A stretch of DNA of 64,000 nt from an uncultured Pelagibacteraceae bacterium (GTDB lineage Bacteria; Pseudomonadota; Alphaproteobacteria; Pelagibacterales; Pelagibacteraceae), in NCBI GenBank assembly GCA_902520685.1, contig CABYPE010000002.1:1-64000 (forward strand), read 5' to 3'. The position numbers and the translations under genes are program-made. Shown here in pieces: positions 21,281 to 29,595 of this stretch. Position 1 is the stretch's first letter; every line of letters starts with the position of its first letter. The notes under the pieces are model-generated. The model did no database searches and was not told the origin of the DNA. It was given only the letters and a program-made list of their open reading frames with translations.

Positions 21281-21730
21281 ATGTCTAAAATAGATAAAGT
21301 TGAAAATAAAGATCAAAAGGTAGAAAAGTCTTCCAAAAAAATTAATAAAAGTTCCTACTCAAAAAAAAAGAAAATTAAAAAAAATATATTAAATGGTATT
21401 GCTTATGTACAATCTACTTTTAACAATACAATTATTTCAATAGCAGATACAAATGGAAATGTAGTTTCTTGGGCATCTGCAGGACAAAAAGGCTTTAAGG
21501 GTTCGAGAAAATCAACACCATATGCTGCACAAATTGCTGCCGATGCAGCAGCCTCTAAAGCTTTAGATTATGGAATGAAAACTTTATCTGTTGAGGTTAA
21601 AGGTCCAGGCTCAGGAAGAGAAACTGCATTAAGAGCACTTCAAGCAAGAGGTTTTAAAATTTTATCCATTAAGGATACAACACCAATGCCACATAATGGT
21701 ACACGTCCACCAAAAAAAAGGAGAGTTTAA
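21281..21730 (+). CDS. rpsK: 30S ribosomal protein S11, extended N-terminus
   Basis: Platform protein lining the mRNA exit, 149 residues against the usual 125-130. The extra length is an N-terminal Lys/Ser-rich stretch of about 25 residues before the conserved [21 protein letters not shown]. The rest, including [15 protein letters not shown] and the [13 protein letters not shown] and [15 protein letters not shown] blocks, is standard. One-base overlap with rpoA. Confidence 0.97.
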   Translation: MSKIDKVENKDQKVEKSSKKINKSSYSKKKKIKKNILNGIAYVQSTFNNTIISIADTNGNVVSWASAGQKGFKGSRKSTPYAAQIAADAAASKALDYGMKTLSVEVKGPGSGRETALRALQARGFKILSIKDTTPMPHNGTRPPKKRRV

Positions 21731-22758
21731 TGGAAACTGAAAATGTTAATGTTAAAAACTGGAAATCGCTAATAAAGCCTGCGAAACTAGATGTTAAGAT
21801 AAGTGATGATCTTACTCATGCAAAAATTATTGCTGAGCCATTAGAAAAGGGTTATGGATTAACATTAGGAAATTCTTTAAGAAGAATACTTCTTTCTTCA
21901 ATTCGAGGTGCAGCGGTTACATCTATTCAAATTGATAGTGTTTTGCATGAATTTACTTCTATTAAAGGTGTTAGAGAAGATGTTACAGATATAGTTTTAA
22001 ATGTAAAATCTTTAGCATTAAAATGTTCATCAGAAGGAACAAAAAAACTTATTTTAGATGCAAAAGGTCCTGGTGAAATTAAAGCCTCAGATATAACGTC
22101 AGTAGCTGATGTTGAAATACTAAATCCAGACTTAGTAATATGTAACTTAGATGAAAAAACTAATTTTCATATGGAAATGAATGTAAATACTGGAAAAGGT
22201 TATGTTCCAGCTGATCTCAATAAGCCTGAAGAACCACCATTAGGATTAATTGCTATTGACTCTTTATATAGTCCCGTGAAAAAAGTTTCTTACTCAGTAA
22301 GTACTGCTAGAGAAGGAAAAGCTCTTGATTATGATAAATTGACTATGGAAGTTGAAACTAATGGTTCAATTTCAGCTGAAAATGCTGTTGCATACTCTGC
22401 AAGAATTTTCCAAGATCAACTAAAAATGTTTGTTAATTTTGATGAACCTGTTGAAGCACCAATTAAAGAGGTATCAACTGAACCAGAATTTAATAAAAAT
22501 CTCCTAAGAAAAGTTGATGAATTAGAACTGTCTGTAAGATCAATGAATTGTCTTAAAAATGATAATATTATTTATATTGGTGATCTTGTTCAAAAGTCAG
22601 AAGGTGAGATGTTAAGAACACCAAACTTTGGAAGAAAATCACTTAATGAAATAAAAGAGGTTTTAACTGGTATGTCTTTATATTTAGGAATGGAAATTCC
22701 TAATTGGCCTCCAGATAATATAGCAGAAATGTCTAAGAAATTGGAGGAAGCTATCTAA
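21730..22758 (+). CDS. rpoA: RNA polymerase alpha subunit
   Basis: Assembly platform and activator contact of RNA polymerase, 342 residues. The N-terminal domain shows [28 protein letters not shown] in parts; the C-terminal domain, which contacts UP elements and activators, shows [14 protein letters not shown] and the helix-hairpin end [16 protein letters not shown]. One-base overlaps with rpsK and rplQ keep the alpha operon coupled. Confidence 0.98.
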   Translation: METENVNVKNWKSLIKPAKLDVKISDDLTHAKIIAEPLEKGYGLTLGNSLRRILLSSIRGAAVTSIQIDSVLHEFTSIKGVREDVTDIVLNVKSLALKCSSEGTKKLILDAKGPGEIKASDITSVADVEILNPDLVICNLDEKTNFHMEMNVNTGKGYVPADLNKPEEPPLGLIAIDSLYSPVKKVSYSVSTAREGKALDYDKLTMEVETNGSISAENAVAYSARIFQDQLKMFVNFDEPVEAPIKEVSTEPEFNKNLLRKVDELELSVRSMNCLKNDNIIYIGDLVQKSEGEMLRTPNFGRKSLNEIKEVLTGMSLYLGMEIPNWPPDNIAEMSKKLEEAI

Positions 22759-23201
22759 TGAGACATGGAATGGCAAACAAGAAGTTAAATAGAACTTCTG
22801 AACATCGAAAAGCATTATTAAAAAATATGCTTAATTCTTTAATAAAGTATGAGCAGATTAAAACTACATTGCCAAAAGCGAAGTTTTTAAAACCACAAGC
22901 TGATAAAATAATTACTCTTGGTAAAAAAGAGACACTTCAAACAACTAAAACTCTAGTTTCAAAATTACAGGATATAAAATCAGCTAATAAAGTGAAAAAA
23001 ACTCTTTCAAAAAGATATGAAAAAAGAAACGGTGGATATACAAGAATAATTAAAGCGGGATTTAGATATGGAGATAATGCTCCTATGGCAATAATTGAGT
23101 TTGTAGATAGAGATGTAGAAGCAAAAAGAATTGATAAAAAGAAAAAAGACACAAAGAAAGATTCACTTAAAGCTGAAGAAAAAAAAATAAAAACAGCATA
23201 G
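22758..23201 (+). CDS. rplQ: 50S ribosomal protein L17
   Basis: Exit-tunnel surface protein, 147 residues. [24 protein letters not shown] is the family opening, followed by the [11 protein letters not shown] block and GGYTRIIK near residue 93. A charged Lys/Asp/Glu tail extends the C-terminus. Last gene of the alpha operon; rluC starts ten bases later on the same strand. Confidence 0.97.
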   Translation: MRHGMANKKLNRTSEHRKALLKNMLNSLIKYEQIKTTLPKAKFLKPQADKIITLGKKETLQTTKTLVSKLQDIKSANKVKKTLSKRYEKRNGGYTRIIKAGFRYGDNAPMAIIEFVDRDVEAKRIDKKKKDTKKDSLKAEEKKIKTA

Positions 23202-23211
23202 TTCTAAAACC

Positions 23212-24129
23212 ATGAAAAAGACTTATATCGTTGACTCAACGTGTAATGATATGCGTATTGATCGATGGATTAGACTTTCACTTGGTAAAATTCCTCAAAG
23301 TTTTATAGAAAAGCATTTAAGAGCAGGAAGAATTAAATTAAATAAAAAAAAGATTAAAAGTTCACACAAAGTTAAAATAAGTGATCAAATTGATCTGTTT
23401 AATATAGATTTTAAAGAAACAGTAATTAAAAAAAAAATAAAATTTGAGCCTTCAAAAAAAATTATAAAATCAAATGAAGATCTAATTATTGATAATAATG
23501 ATAAATTTATTGTCCTAAATAAAAAGTCTGGTATTTCTGTACAAGGTGGTACTAAATCTAAAAAAAATCTTGTTGATATTTTTGCTAAAAGTGAAATTTT
23601 TAAAAACACCAAGCCCTTTTCGGTTCATAGATTAGATAAAGATACATCAGGGGTTTTTATAATGGCAAAAACTAGGGAAAGCGCTCAACTACTTACCTCA
23701 TTGTTTAGATTACGCAAAGTTCATAAAACTTATCTAGCTATATGTCATGGCGAACTTCTTAAGGATAGAGGTGAATGGAATGATGACCTGATTAGGTATG
23801 ATGGAGAAAAAAAAATAGTAGAAAAAGCTAAAACATTATACAAAGTAATTGATAAAAATTCTGAAGCAAGTTTGATCGAGCTTAAACCTATAACAGGAAG
23901 AAAACATCAGTTACGAAAACAATTGTATGCAATAGGACAACCAATATTTGGTGATTTAAAATATAAACTTTCTAATTCAAGTAAAGGTCTTAACAAAAAT
24001 TTAATGCTACATTCATATCAAATTAGATTTATAATCAATGAAGTAAAACATACCTATACTGCTTTATTACCAGATTATTTTAAAAAATTGTTAAAAGTTA
24101 AACGTTTAAATTTTTCAAATTCGAAATAA
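23212..24129 (+). CDS. rluC: 23S rRNA pseudouridine synthase, RluC/RluD family
   Basis: 305 residues. The N-terminal 80 residues form an S4-like RNA-binding domain (RIDRWIRLSL, HLRAGRIKLNKKKI). The catalytic motif HRLDKDTSGVFIMAKT near residue 140 carries the active aspartate of the RluA superfamily. The later R-K-H-Q-LRKQL block matches the family end. The family converts uridines of 23S rRNA to pseudouridine; RluC rather than RluD is chosen from the S4 domain and length and remains a family-level call. Its 3' end overlaps that of lipB on the other strand by 32 bases. Confidence 0.85.
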   Translation: MKKTYIVDSTCNDMRIDRWIRLSLGKIPQSFIEKHLRAGRIKLNKKKIKSSHKVKISDQIDLFNIDFKETVIKKKIKFEPSKKIIKSNEDLIIDNNDKFIVLNKKSGISVQGGTKSKKNLVDIFAKSEIFKNTKPFSVHRLDKDTSGVFIMAKTRESAQLLTSLFRLRKVHKTYLAICHGELLKDRGEWNDDLIRYDGEKKIVEKAKTLYKVIDKNSEASLIELKPITGRKHQLRKQLYAIGQPIFGDLKYKLSNSSKGLNKNLMLHSYQIRFIINEVKHTYTALLPDYFKKLLKVKRLNFSNSK

Positions 24130-24727
24130 ATTTATTTATTAGAATTTCTTCAATTTTATTAAATTTTAGTTTTGAAATTTTTGATAAACTAGTAACTTCT
24201 TTATTTGAAATTCCACAAGGTATTATCTTTTTATATGGATTGAGATCATTTTTTATATTTAAACAAAAACCATGATAAGCAATCCATTTGCTTACTCGTA
24301 TACCTATAGCAGCAACTTTTTCCATTTTGCCTTTATTATTAAACCAAATACCAATGTTATTTCTATCAGCATGAGACTCTATTTTAAATTCTCTTAACGT
24401 TTCTATAATTGAATTTTCAATTACCGAAATAAATTTTCTTATATCCTTTTTTCTATTTCTTAAATCAATCACAAAATAAAACATTAATTGACCTGGTCCA
24501 TGATAAGTAATTTTGCCTCCACGATTTGTTTGATAAATTTCTATTGATTTATCTAAAATATCATTTGCTGAAGAACTTGAACCGGCAGTGAAAATGGGGT
24601 CATGTTCTAAAATCCATATTAGTTCTTTACTCTTATTTTTACTCACTAATTCCAATCTAGCTTCAAGCTGAGATATAGCATCATTGTATTTTATAGGTTT
24701 TGTTGACTTTTTAATCTCTATTTTCAT
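24098..24727 (-). CDS. lipB: Octanoyl-[acyl carrier protein]:protein transferase
   Basis: Transfers the octanoyl group made by fatty acid synthesis to the lipoyl domains of 2-oxoacid dehydrogenases and glycine cleavage H protein, for LipA to sulfurate. 209 residues, full length. The family signature GGKITYHGPGQLMFY, the catalytic lysine in KVAAIGIRVSKW and the catalytic cysteine in IIPCGI are visible. Convergent with rluC and divergent from mgtE. Confidence 0.95.
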   Translation of the reverse strand: MKIEIKKSTKPIKYNDAISQLEARLELVSKNKSKELIWILEHDPIFTAGSSSSANDILDKSIEIYQTNRGGKITYHGPGQLMFYFVIDLRNRKKDIRKFISVIENSIIETLREFKIESHADRNNIGIWFNNKGKMEKVAAIGIRVSKWIAYHGFCLNIKNDLNPYKKIIPCGISNKEVTSLSKISKLKFNKIEEILINKFISNLKNLNV

Positions 24728-24787
24728 AAAAAAATTGTATTCTTTATATTATGTATTAAAAGTTCCGACTGAATAATAGGTAAATTT

Positions 24788-26161
24788 ATGACTTTAATTA
24801 AAAAAATCAAAGACAAAAAAGTCAATTTTGAATTTAATAAAGAGTACATTAAAGTAGTCACTGACAAGATTACAAGTAATGATGCCTTATTTATTACGAA
24901 CTCTTTTAAAGAAATGCATCCTGCAGATGCTGCTGATATTATCGAACATTTAGGTGAAAATGATAGAGAAAAACTAATTAAATTAAATAATTTCAAAATT
25001 AATCCAGAAGTTTTTATTGAATTAAATGAGTCTGTTCAATCAGAAATTATTAAATATCTTTCATCAGATGCTATTGTAGGAATACTTAAAAATTTAGAGT
25101 CAGATGATGCTATTTCAATTTTAGAAAACGTTGAAGAAAAAGATAAAAACACGATATTAAGTTCATTACCTCCAAAAGACCGTTTTGCCTTATTAGAAGG
25201 ACTTAGTTACCCAGAAGATAGTGCTGCTAGAATTATGCAGAGAGAATTTACAGCCATTCCTAGTAATTGGTCAGTCGGTCAAACTATAGATTATCTTAGG
25301 GAAAATAAAGACTTACCTGAACAATTTTTAGAAATTTATATTGTAGATGAAAATTTTAAGCCAATTGGTACTGTCCCATCTTCTAAAGTTTTAAGAACTG
25401 CTAGAGAAACAAAAATGTCATCTATTATGGATGACACTACTTTTTTAATACCTGTTGATATGGATAGAGAAGAGGTTGGTAATTTATTTGAGAACTATAA
25501 TCTTAATTCAGCATGTGTTGTAGATAAAGCAAATAAGTTGGTAGGTATGATCACTTCAGACGATGTTCTAACTGTATTAAAAGAGGAAGCAGAAGAAGAT
25601 GCATTAAGATTAGCTGGAGTAGGTGATGAAGAAATTACAGATGGTGTTGTAAAAAAAACAAAAAGAAGATTTAACTGGCTTTTACTTAATTTATTTACAG
25701 CCTTTTTAGCAACTTGGTGTATTAGTTTATTTGGGGCAACCATTGAACAAATGGTAGTATTAGCTTTCTTAATGCCTATTGTTGCTTCTATGGGTGGAAA
25801 TGCTGGTATGCAAACTTTGGCTGTAGCTGTAAGAACTATAGCAACTAACGATTTAACTCAAAATAATTTTTCATCAAATGTATTTAAAGAATTTTCTATT
25901 GGTATTTTAAATGGAATTATTTTTGCAATTATAAGTGCTATTATTGTTAAAATTTGGTTTCAAGATAACATTCTTTCAATTATTATTGCTATATCAATGG
26001 TGCTTACAATGATAATAGCAGGGCTATTTGGTATTTTAGTTCCATTTACATTAAAGAAAATGAATATAGATCCAGCTATTGCATCAAGTGTTTTTGTAAC
26101 AACAATTACAGATGTAATAGGTTTTGTTTCCTTTTTAGGGGTTGGAGCCTACTTTTTGTAA
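24788..26161 (+). CDS. mgtE: Magnesium transporter MgtE
   Basis: Inner-membrane Mg2+ channel, 457 residues. Order: an N-terminal helical sensor domain rich in acidic repeats (residues about 30-145, with the HPADAADIIEHL motif), tandem CBS domains (about 150-275), a connecting helix, then five membrane helices from about 300 containing MPIVASMGGNAGMQTLAVAVR, the family pore motif, and DPAIASSVFVTTITDVIGF. Mg2+ bound to the N/CBS part is known to gate this family. Divergent from lipB with a 60-base gap too short for a typical Mg2+ riboswitch; none was seen. Confidence 0.95.
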   Translation: MTLIKKIKDKKVNFEFNKEYIKVVTDKITSNDALFITNSFKEMHPADAADIIEHLGENDREKLIKLNNFKINPEVFIELNESVQSEIIKYLSSDAIVGILKNLESDDAISILENVEEKDKNTILSSLPPKDRFALLEGLSYPEDSAARIMQREFTAIPSNWSVGQTIDYLRENKDLPEQFLEIYIVDENFKPIGTVPSSKVLRTARETKMSSIMDDTTFLIPVDMDREEVGNLFENYNLNSACVVDKANKLVGMITSDDVLTVLKEEAEEDALRLAGVGDEEITDGVVKKTKRRFNWLLLNLFTAFLATWCISLFGATIEQMVVLAFLMPIVASMGGNAGMQTLAVAVRTIATNDLTQNNFSSNVFKEFSIGILNGIIFAIISAIIVKIWFQDNILSIIIAISMVLTMIIAGLFGILVPFTLKKMNIDPAIASSVFVTTITDVIGFVSFLGVGAYFL

Positions 26162-26163
26162 AG

Positions 26164-26979
26164 TTAAATATTATCAATTAATCGAACTTTGTTTAAGTAG
26201 TAAGCAACAAATAACCTCGAGTTATTACTTTTTTTTGTATACTTAAGATTTTTTTTATTTCTTAATTCCAAATAATCAATCTTAATTTTATAATTAATTT
26301 CAAGTTGTTTTTTTTGTTCTATTAAAAAATTAGAAATATTTTTTTTGTTATTAGTTCCCTTTTTTATATTTACTAGTTTTTTATATATATTGCCAGCTTT
26401 ATGTAAGTCAGATTCTTTCAATAATATATTTCTTGAAGATAATGCTATTTTATTTTTATCTCGTATCGTTTTGCAAGCAATAATTTTTGTAGGATATTTC
26501 TTTTCTAAAAAATTCTTGACTAAATATAGCTGTTGAAAATCTTTTTCACCCATAAATATTTTATTAGGATTAATAATTTTTGTTAGAATATTCATTACAT
26601 CTAAAACTCCTTCAAAATGACCTTTTCTAAATTTTGCACATAAAATTTTATCCTTATTATTTAGAGTAATTCTTGATTTTTTTTTATCTTTGTATACGTC
26701 TTTAAATTTTGGAAGGTAAACAAAATCCACTTTTTTTGTTTTTTTCAAAATTTTTAAATCTTTTTTAATATTTCGTGGATAAGATTTTAAATCCTTTTTA
26801 TTATTAAATTGTTTAGGATTTAAAAAAATACTTACTATAGTTTTTTTACAAAGTTTTTTTGATTTATTTATTAGTGATAAATGACCTTTATGAATGCCAC
26901 CCATCGTAGGAATAAAACCTAAGTCATTAAATGGCCTTAATGATTTAAATAATGATGTATTGTTTAATAAAATTTTCAT
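26164..26979 (-). CDS. panC: Pantoate--beta-alanine ligase
   Basis: Condenses pantoate and beta-alanine with ATP to form pantothenate, the vitamin precursor of coenzyme A. I take the ATG at 26979 as start (271 residues); the frame is open ten codons further to 27009, but those residues precede the normal start and would crowd galU. The nucleotidyltransferase motif PTMGGIHKGHLSLI, VSIFLNPKQF, GEKDFQQ and the SSRN (ALSSRN) block are visible. Strongly Lys/Asn-rich. No panB lies beside it. Confidence 0.93.
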   Translation of the reverse strand: MKILLNNTSLFKSLRPFNDLGFIPTMGGIHKGHLSLINKSKKLCKKTIVSIFLNPKQFNNKKDLKSYPRNIKKDLKILKKTKKVDFVYLPKFKDVYKDKKKSRITLNNKDKILCAKFRKGHFEGVLDVMNILTKIINPNKIFMGEKDFQQLYLVKNFLEKKYPTKIIACKTIRDKNKIALSSRNILLKESDLHKAGNIYKKLVNIKKGTNNKKNISNFLIEQKKQLEINYKIKIDYLELRNKKNLKYTKKSNNSRLFVAYYLNKVRLIDNI

Positions 26980-27013
26980 TTGTATTAAAATATTTAATAA
27001 GTAAAACATTTAA

Positions 27014-27829
27014 ATGATTAAACAAGCAATTATTCCTTTAGCTGGATTAGGCACAAGGTTACTACCTTTAACCAGTATTTTTGCTAAAGAACTTCTGCCT
27101 ATAAATGGTAAACCTGGAATTGAGTATATTCTTGATGAATGTATTAATGCCGGTGTTAAAGAAATAATATTTATAATATCATCGAAGAAAATGATGATAA
27201 AAAAATATTTTTATAGTGATCAATTTTATAAAAATATTATAAAAAAAAAGAAAGATAAAAGAATAGTTGGTGAGTATAAAAAAATTTTAAAGTATAAAAA
27301 TAAAATCAAGTTTGTATATCAAAACATTCCAAAAGGCACGGGTGATGCTGTCCTTAAAGCACAAAAATTTATAAAGAATAAATATTTTTTAATGTTATTA
27401 CCAGATGATTTAATAATTAAAAAAAATTGCTCAAAAGCTATGATTAATATTTATCAAAAACATAAAGTGTCAGTTATGGCTTCTATGACAGTAAAAAAAA
27501 ATACTGTTTCAAGATGGGGGATATATAAGATAAAAAAAAAAATTAATAGAAGAAATTTCCTCATTGATGGTGTTGTAGAAAAACCATCAATTAAAAAAGC
27601 ACCATCTAATAAAGCGGTAATAGGCAGATATATATTACCAAGAAAAATTTTTAAAAAAATAAAATCTTTAAAACCTAGCAAAGGAAATGAAATCCATATA
27701 ACGGATGCTATCCAGCAACTTATAAATGATAATGAAAAGTTTATAGCACATAATTTTGAGGGTAAGTATCTTGATTGTGGAACAATGAACGGCTACATCA
27801 ATTCTTCTAAAGAGATTGGCAAATTATGA
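27014..27829 (+). CDS. galU: UTP--glucose-1-phosphate uridylyltransferase
   Basis: Makes UDP-glucose from UTP and glucose 1-phosphate, 271 residues. IIPLAGLGTRLLP, then AKELLPINGKPGIEYI, the nucleotide-binding LLPDDLIIK and the late GKYLDCGTMNGYI match the family. It overlaps ugd by four bases (ATGA), so the two enzymes are coupled and would deliver UDP-glucuronate from glucose 1-phosphate for surface sugars. Confidence 0.94.
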   Translation: MIKQAIIPLAGLGTRLLPLTSIFAKELLPINGKPGIEYILDECINAGVKEIIFIISSKKMMIKKYFYSDQFYKNIIKKKKDKRIVGEYKKILKYKNKIKFVYQNIPKGTGDAVLKAQKFIKNKYFLMLLPDDLIIKKNCSKAMINIYQKHKVSVMASMTVKKNTVSRWGIYKIKKKINRRNFLIDGVVEKPSIKKAPSNKAVIGRYILPRKIFKKIKSLKPSKGNEIHITDAIQQLINDNEKFIAHNFEGKYLDCGTMNGYINSSKEIGKL

Positions 27830-29124
27830 AACTATGCATGATAGGAACAGGTTACGTTGGTTTAGTGAGTGGTGTTTGTTTCTCGGATTTAGGTAATGAT
27901 GTAATTTGTGTAGATAAGGATATCAATAAGATTAATAATTTAAAAAAAGGTATAATTCCAATTTACGAGCCAGGTTTAGAGGAATTAGTTTTAAAAAATT
28001 ATAAAAATAAAAGATTAAATTTTTCAACAAATTTAAGAGATTCAGTAAAAAAATCAGATATTGTCTTCATATGTGTAGGAACACCTACAAAAAAAAACAG
28101 TAATAGTGCTGATCTTACTCAGGTTTTTTCTGCGGGAAAAGAAATATCTAAATCTATAAATAAATTCAAAATTATTATAAATAAATCTACTGTTCCAGTA
28201 ACAACAGGCGATGAACTTGAAAAAATAATAGCTAAAAAAGTAAATAAAAAATATTTTTCTGTAGTATCAAATCCTGAATTTTTGAGAGAAGGAGAAGCAA
28301 TCAGAGATTTTATTTACCCAGATCGAGTTGTAGTAGGGTCAAATGATAAAAAATCTTCAAAAATATTAAAAAATTTGTACTCTCCATTAATTTCTAAAGG
28401 TGCAAAGTTTGTATCCACCAATAGAAGAGCAGCTGAATTAATTAAATATGCTTCAAATGCTTTTTTAGCAACAAAAATTTCATTTATTAATGAAATAGCA
28501 AATTTATGTGAAAAAACAGGTATTGATGTCGAGGATATTTCAATTGGTATCGGTCTTGATAAAAGAATTGGCAGCAGATTTTTGAGAGCTGGCCCAGCTT
28601 ATGGAGGCTCATGTTTTCCAAAAGATACCAAGGCTATTGTTTCTACTGCTGAAAAATTTAAGATAAACTTATCTATAATTAAAAGTGTAATCAAATCAAA
28701 TAATCTTAGATCACATTTATTACTAAAAAGATTAACATTAATAATGAAAAATAAAATTAAAAATAAAAAAATTTCATTTTTAGGTGTAACTTTTAAAGCA
28801 AATACTGATGATATGAGAGACTCTTCTAGTTTAGAATTAATTCCTTATCTTTCAAAAAAAGGAGCTAAAATAAAATATTACGATCCTACTGGTTATAAAA
28901 AAGAATTTAAAAATCTAAAGAATGTTGAGTTTTCAACTTCAATAGGGGAGTCTATTAAAGGTTCGGATATTGTAATTATTCATACCGAGTGGAATGATTT
29001 CAAATCCATCAATTTTAAAAAGTTTTCAAAAAATAAAAAATTAATTATATACGACATGAGAAATATTTTTTCTTCATCCAAAATCAAAAAAATTGGTTTT
29101 AAATATTTTGGTATTGGTAGATAA
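27826..29124 (+). CDS. ugd: UDP-glucose 6-dehydrogenase
   Basis: NAD-dependent four-electron oxidation of UDP-glucose to UDP-glucuronate, 432 residues. The Rossmann start KLCMIGTGYVGLVSG, YEPGLEEL, the central GPAYGGSCFPKDT with catalytic C263, and GVTFKANTDDMRDSSS in the third domain are present. Coupled to galU by a four-base overlap. It ends one base from the convergent RidA-family gene. Confidence 0.96.
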   Translation: MKLCMIGTGYVGLVSGVCFSDLGNDVICVDKDINKINNLKKGIIPIYEPGLEELVLKNYKNKRLNFSTNLRDSVKKSDIVFICVGTPTKKNSNSADLTQVFSAGKEISKSINKFKIIINKSTVPVTTGDELEKIIAKKVNKKYFSVVSNPEFLREGEAIRDFIYPDRVVVGSNDKKSSKILKNLYSPLISKGAKFVSTNRRAAELIKYASNAFLATKISFINEIANLCEKTGIDVEDISIGIGLDKRIGSRFLRAGPAYGGSCFPKDTKAIVSTAEKFKINLSIIKSVIKSNNLRSHLLLKRLTLIMKNKIKNKKISFLGVTFKANTDDMRDSSSLELIPYLSKKGAKIKYYDPTGYKKEFKNLKNVEFSTSIGESIKGSDIVIIHTEWNDFKSINFKKFSKNKKLIIYDMRNIFSSSKIKKIGFKYFGIGR

Positions 29125-29125
29125 T

Positions 29126-29587
29126 TTAATTTAATTCAAAAATTGCATCAACTTCCACAGATACTCCAAGTGGCAAACTATTTGTACTCACAGCAGCTCT
29201 AGTATGCATTCCTGCATCACCAAAAATAGAAGCAATAAGATCAGAAGCGCCATTAATTACTTTTGGTTGATCAGTAAATTCTTCAATTGAATTAACAAAA
29301 CCAGTTAATTTCACACAAGATTTAATTTTAGATAGATCTTCATTACATGCTATTTTAGCTTGCGCAACTATACTTAAACCACATCTTTTTGCAGCATTAT
29401 ATCCTTGTTCTGTTGTAAGTTCTTTACCAATTTTACCTTTTATTAATTCTCCATTAGCTGAAATTGAAATTTGTCCTGAAATATAAAGTAATTTACCAAC
29501 TATTTTTGTTGCAACATAATTACCTGCTGGAGCTTTTGCCTCAGGCAATTCTAATCCTAATTCTATAATTTTTTTTTCAAAACTCAT
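29126..29587 (-). CDS. RidA (YjgF/YER057c/UK114) family protein
   Basis: 153 residues. The fold family includes imine deaminases that clear reactive enamines. LLYISGQIS, the GYNAAKRCGLSIVAQ helix and the end GMHTRAAVSTNSLPLGVSVEVDAIF are family features, including the conserved arginine that binds the substrate carboxylate. The N-terminal segment is about 20 residues longer than E. coli RidA, closer to the longer Rid subfamilies, so a specific reaction is not assigned. It follows topA by eight bases on the same strand. Confidence 0.85.
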   Translation of the reverse strand: MSFEKKIIELGLELPEAKAPAGNYVATKIVGKLLYISGQISISANGELIKGKIGKELTTEQGYNAAKRCGLSIVAQAKIACNEDLSKIKSCVKLTGFVNSIEEFTDQPKVINGASDLIASIFGDAGMHTRAAVSTNSLPLGVSVEVDAIFELN

Positions 29588-29595
29588 TTTTAAAA

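Noticed and set aside
24728-24787. Possible Mg2+ riboswitch ahead of mgtE
   Set aside because: Only 60 bases are available and no multi-helix pattern could be drawn.
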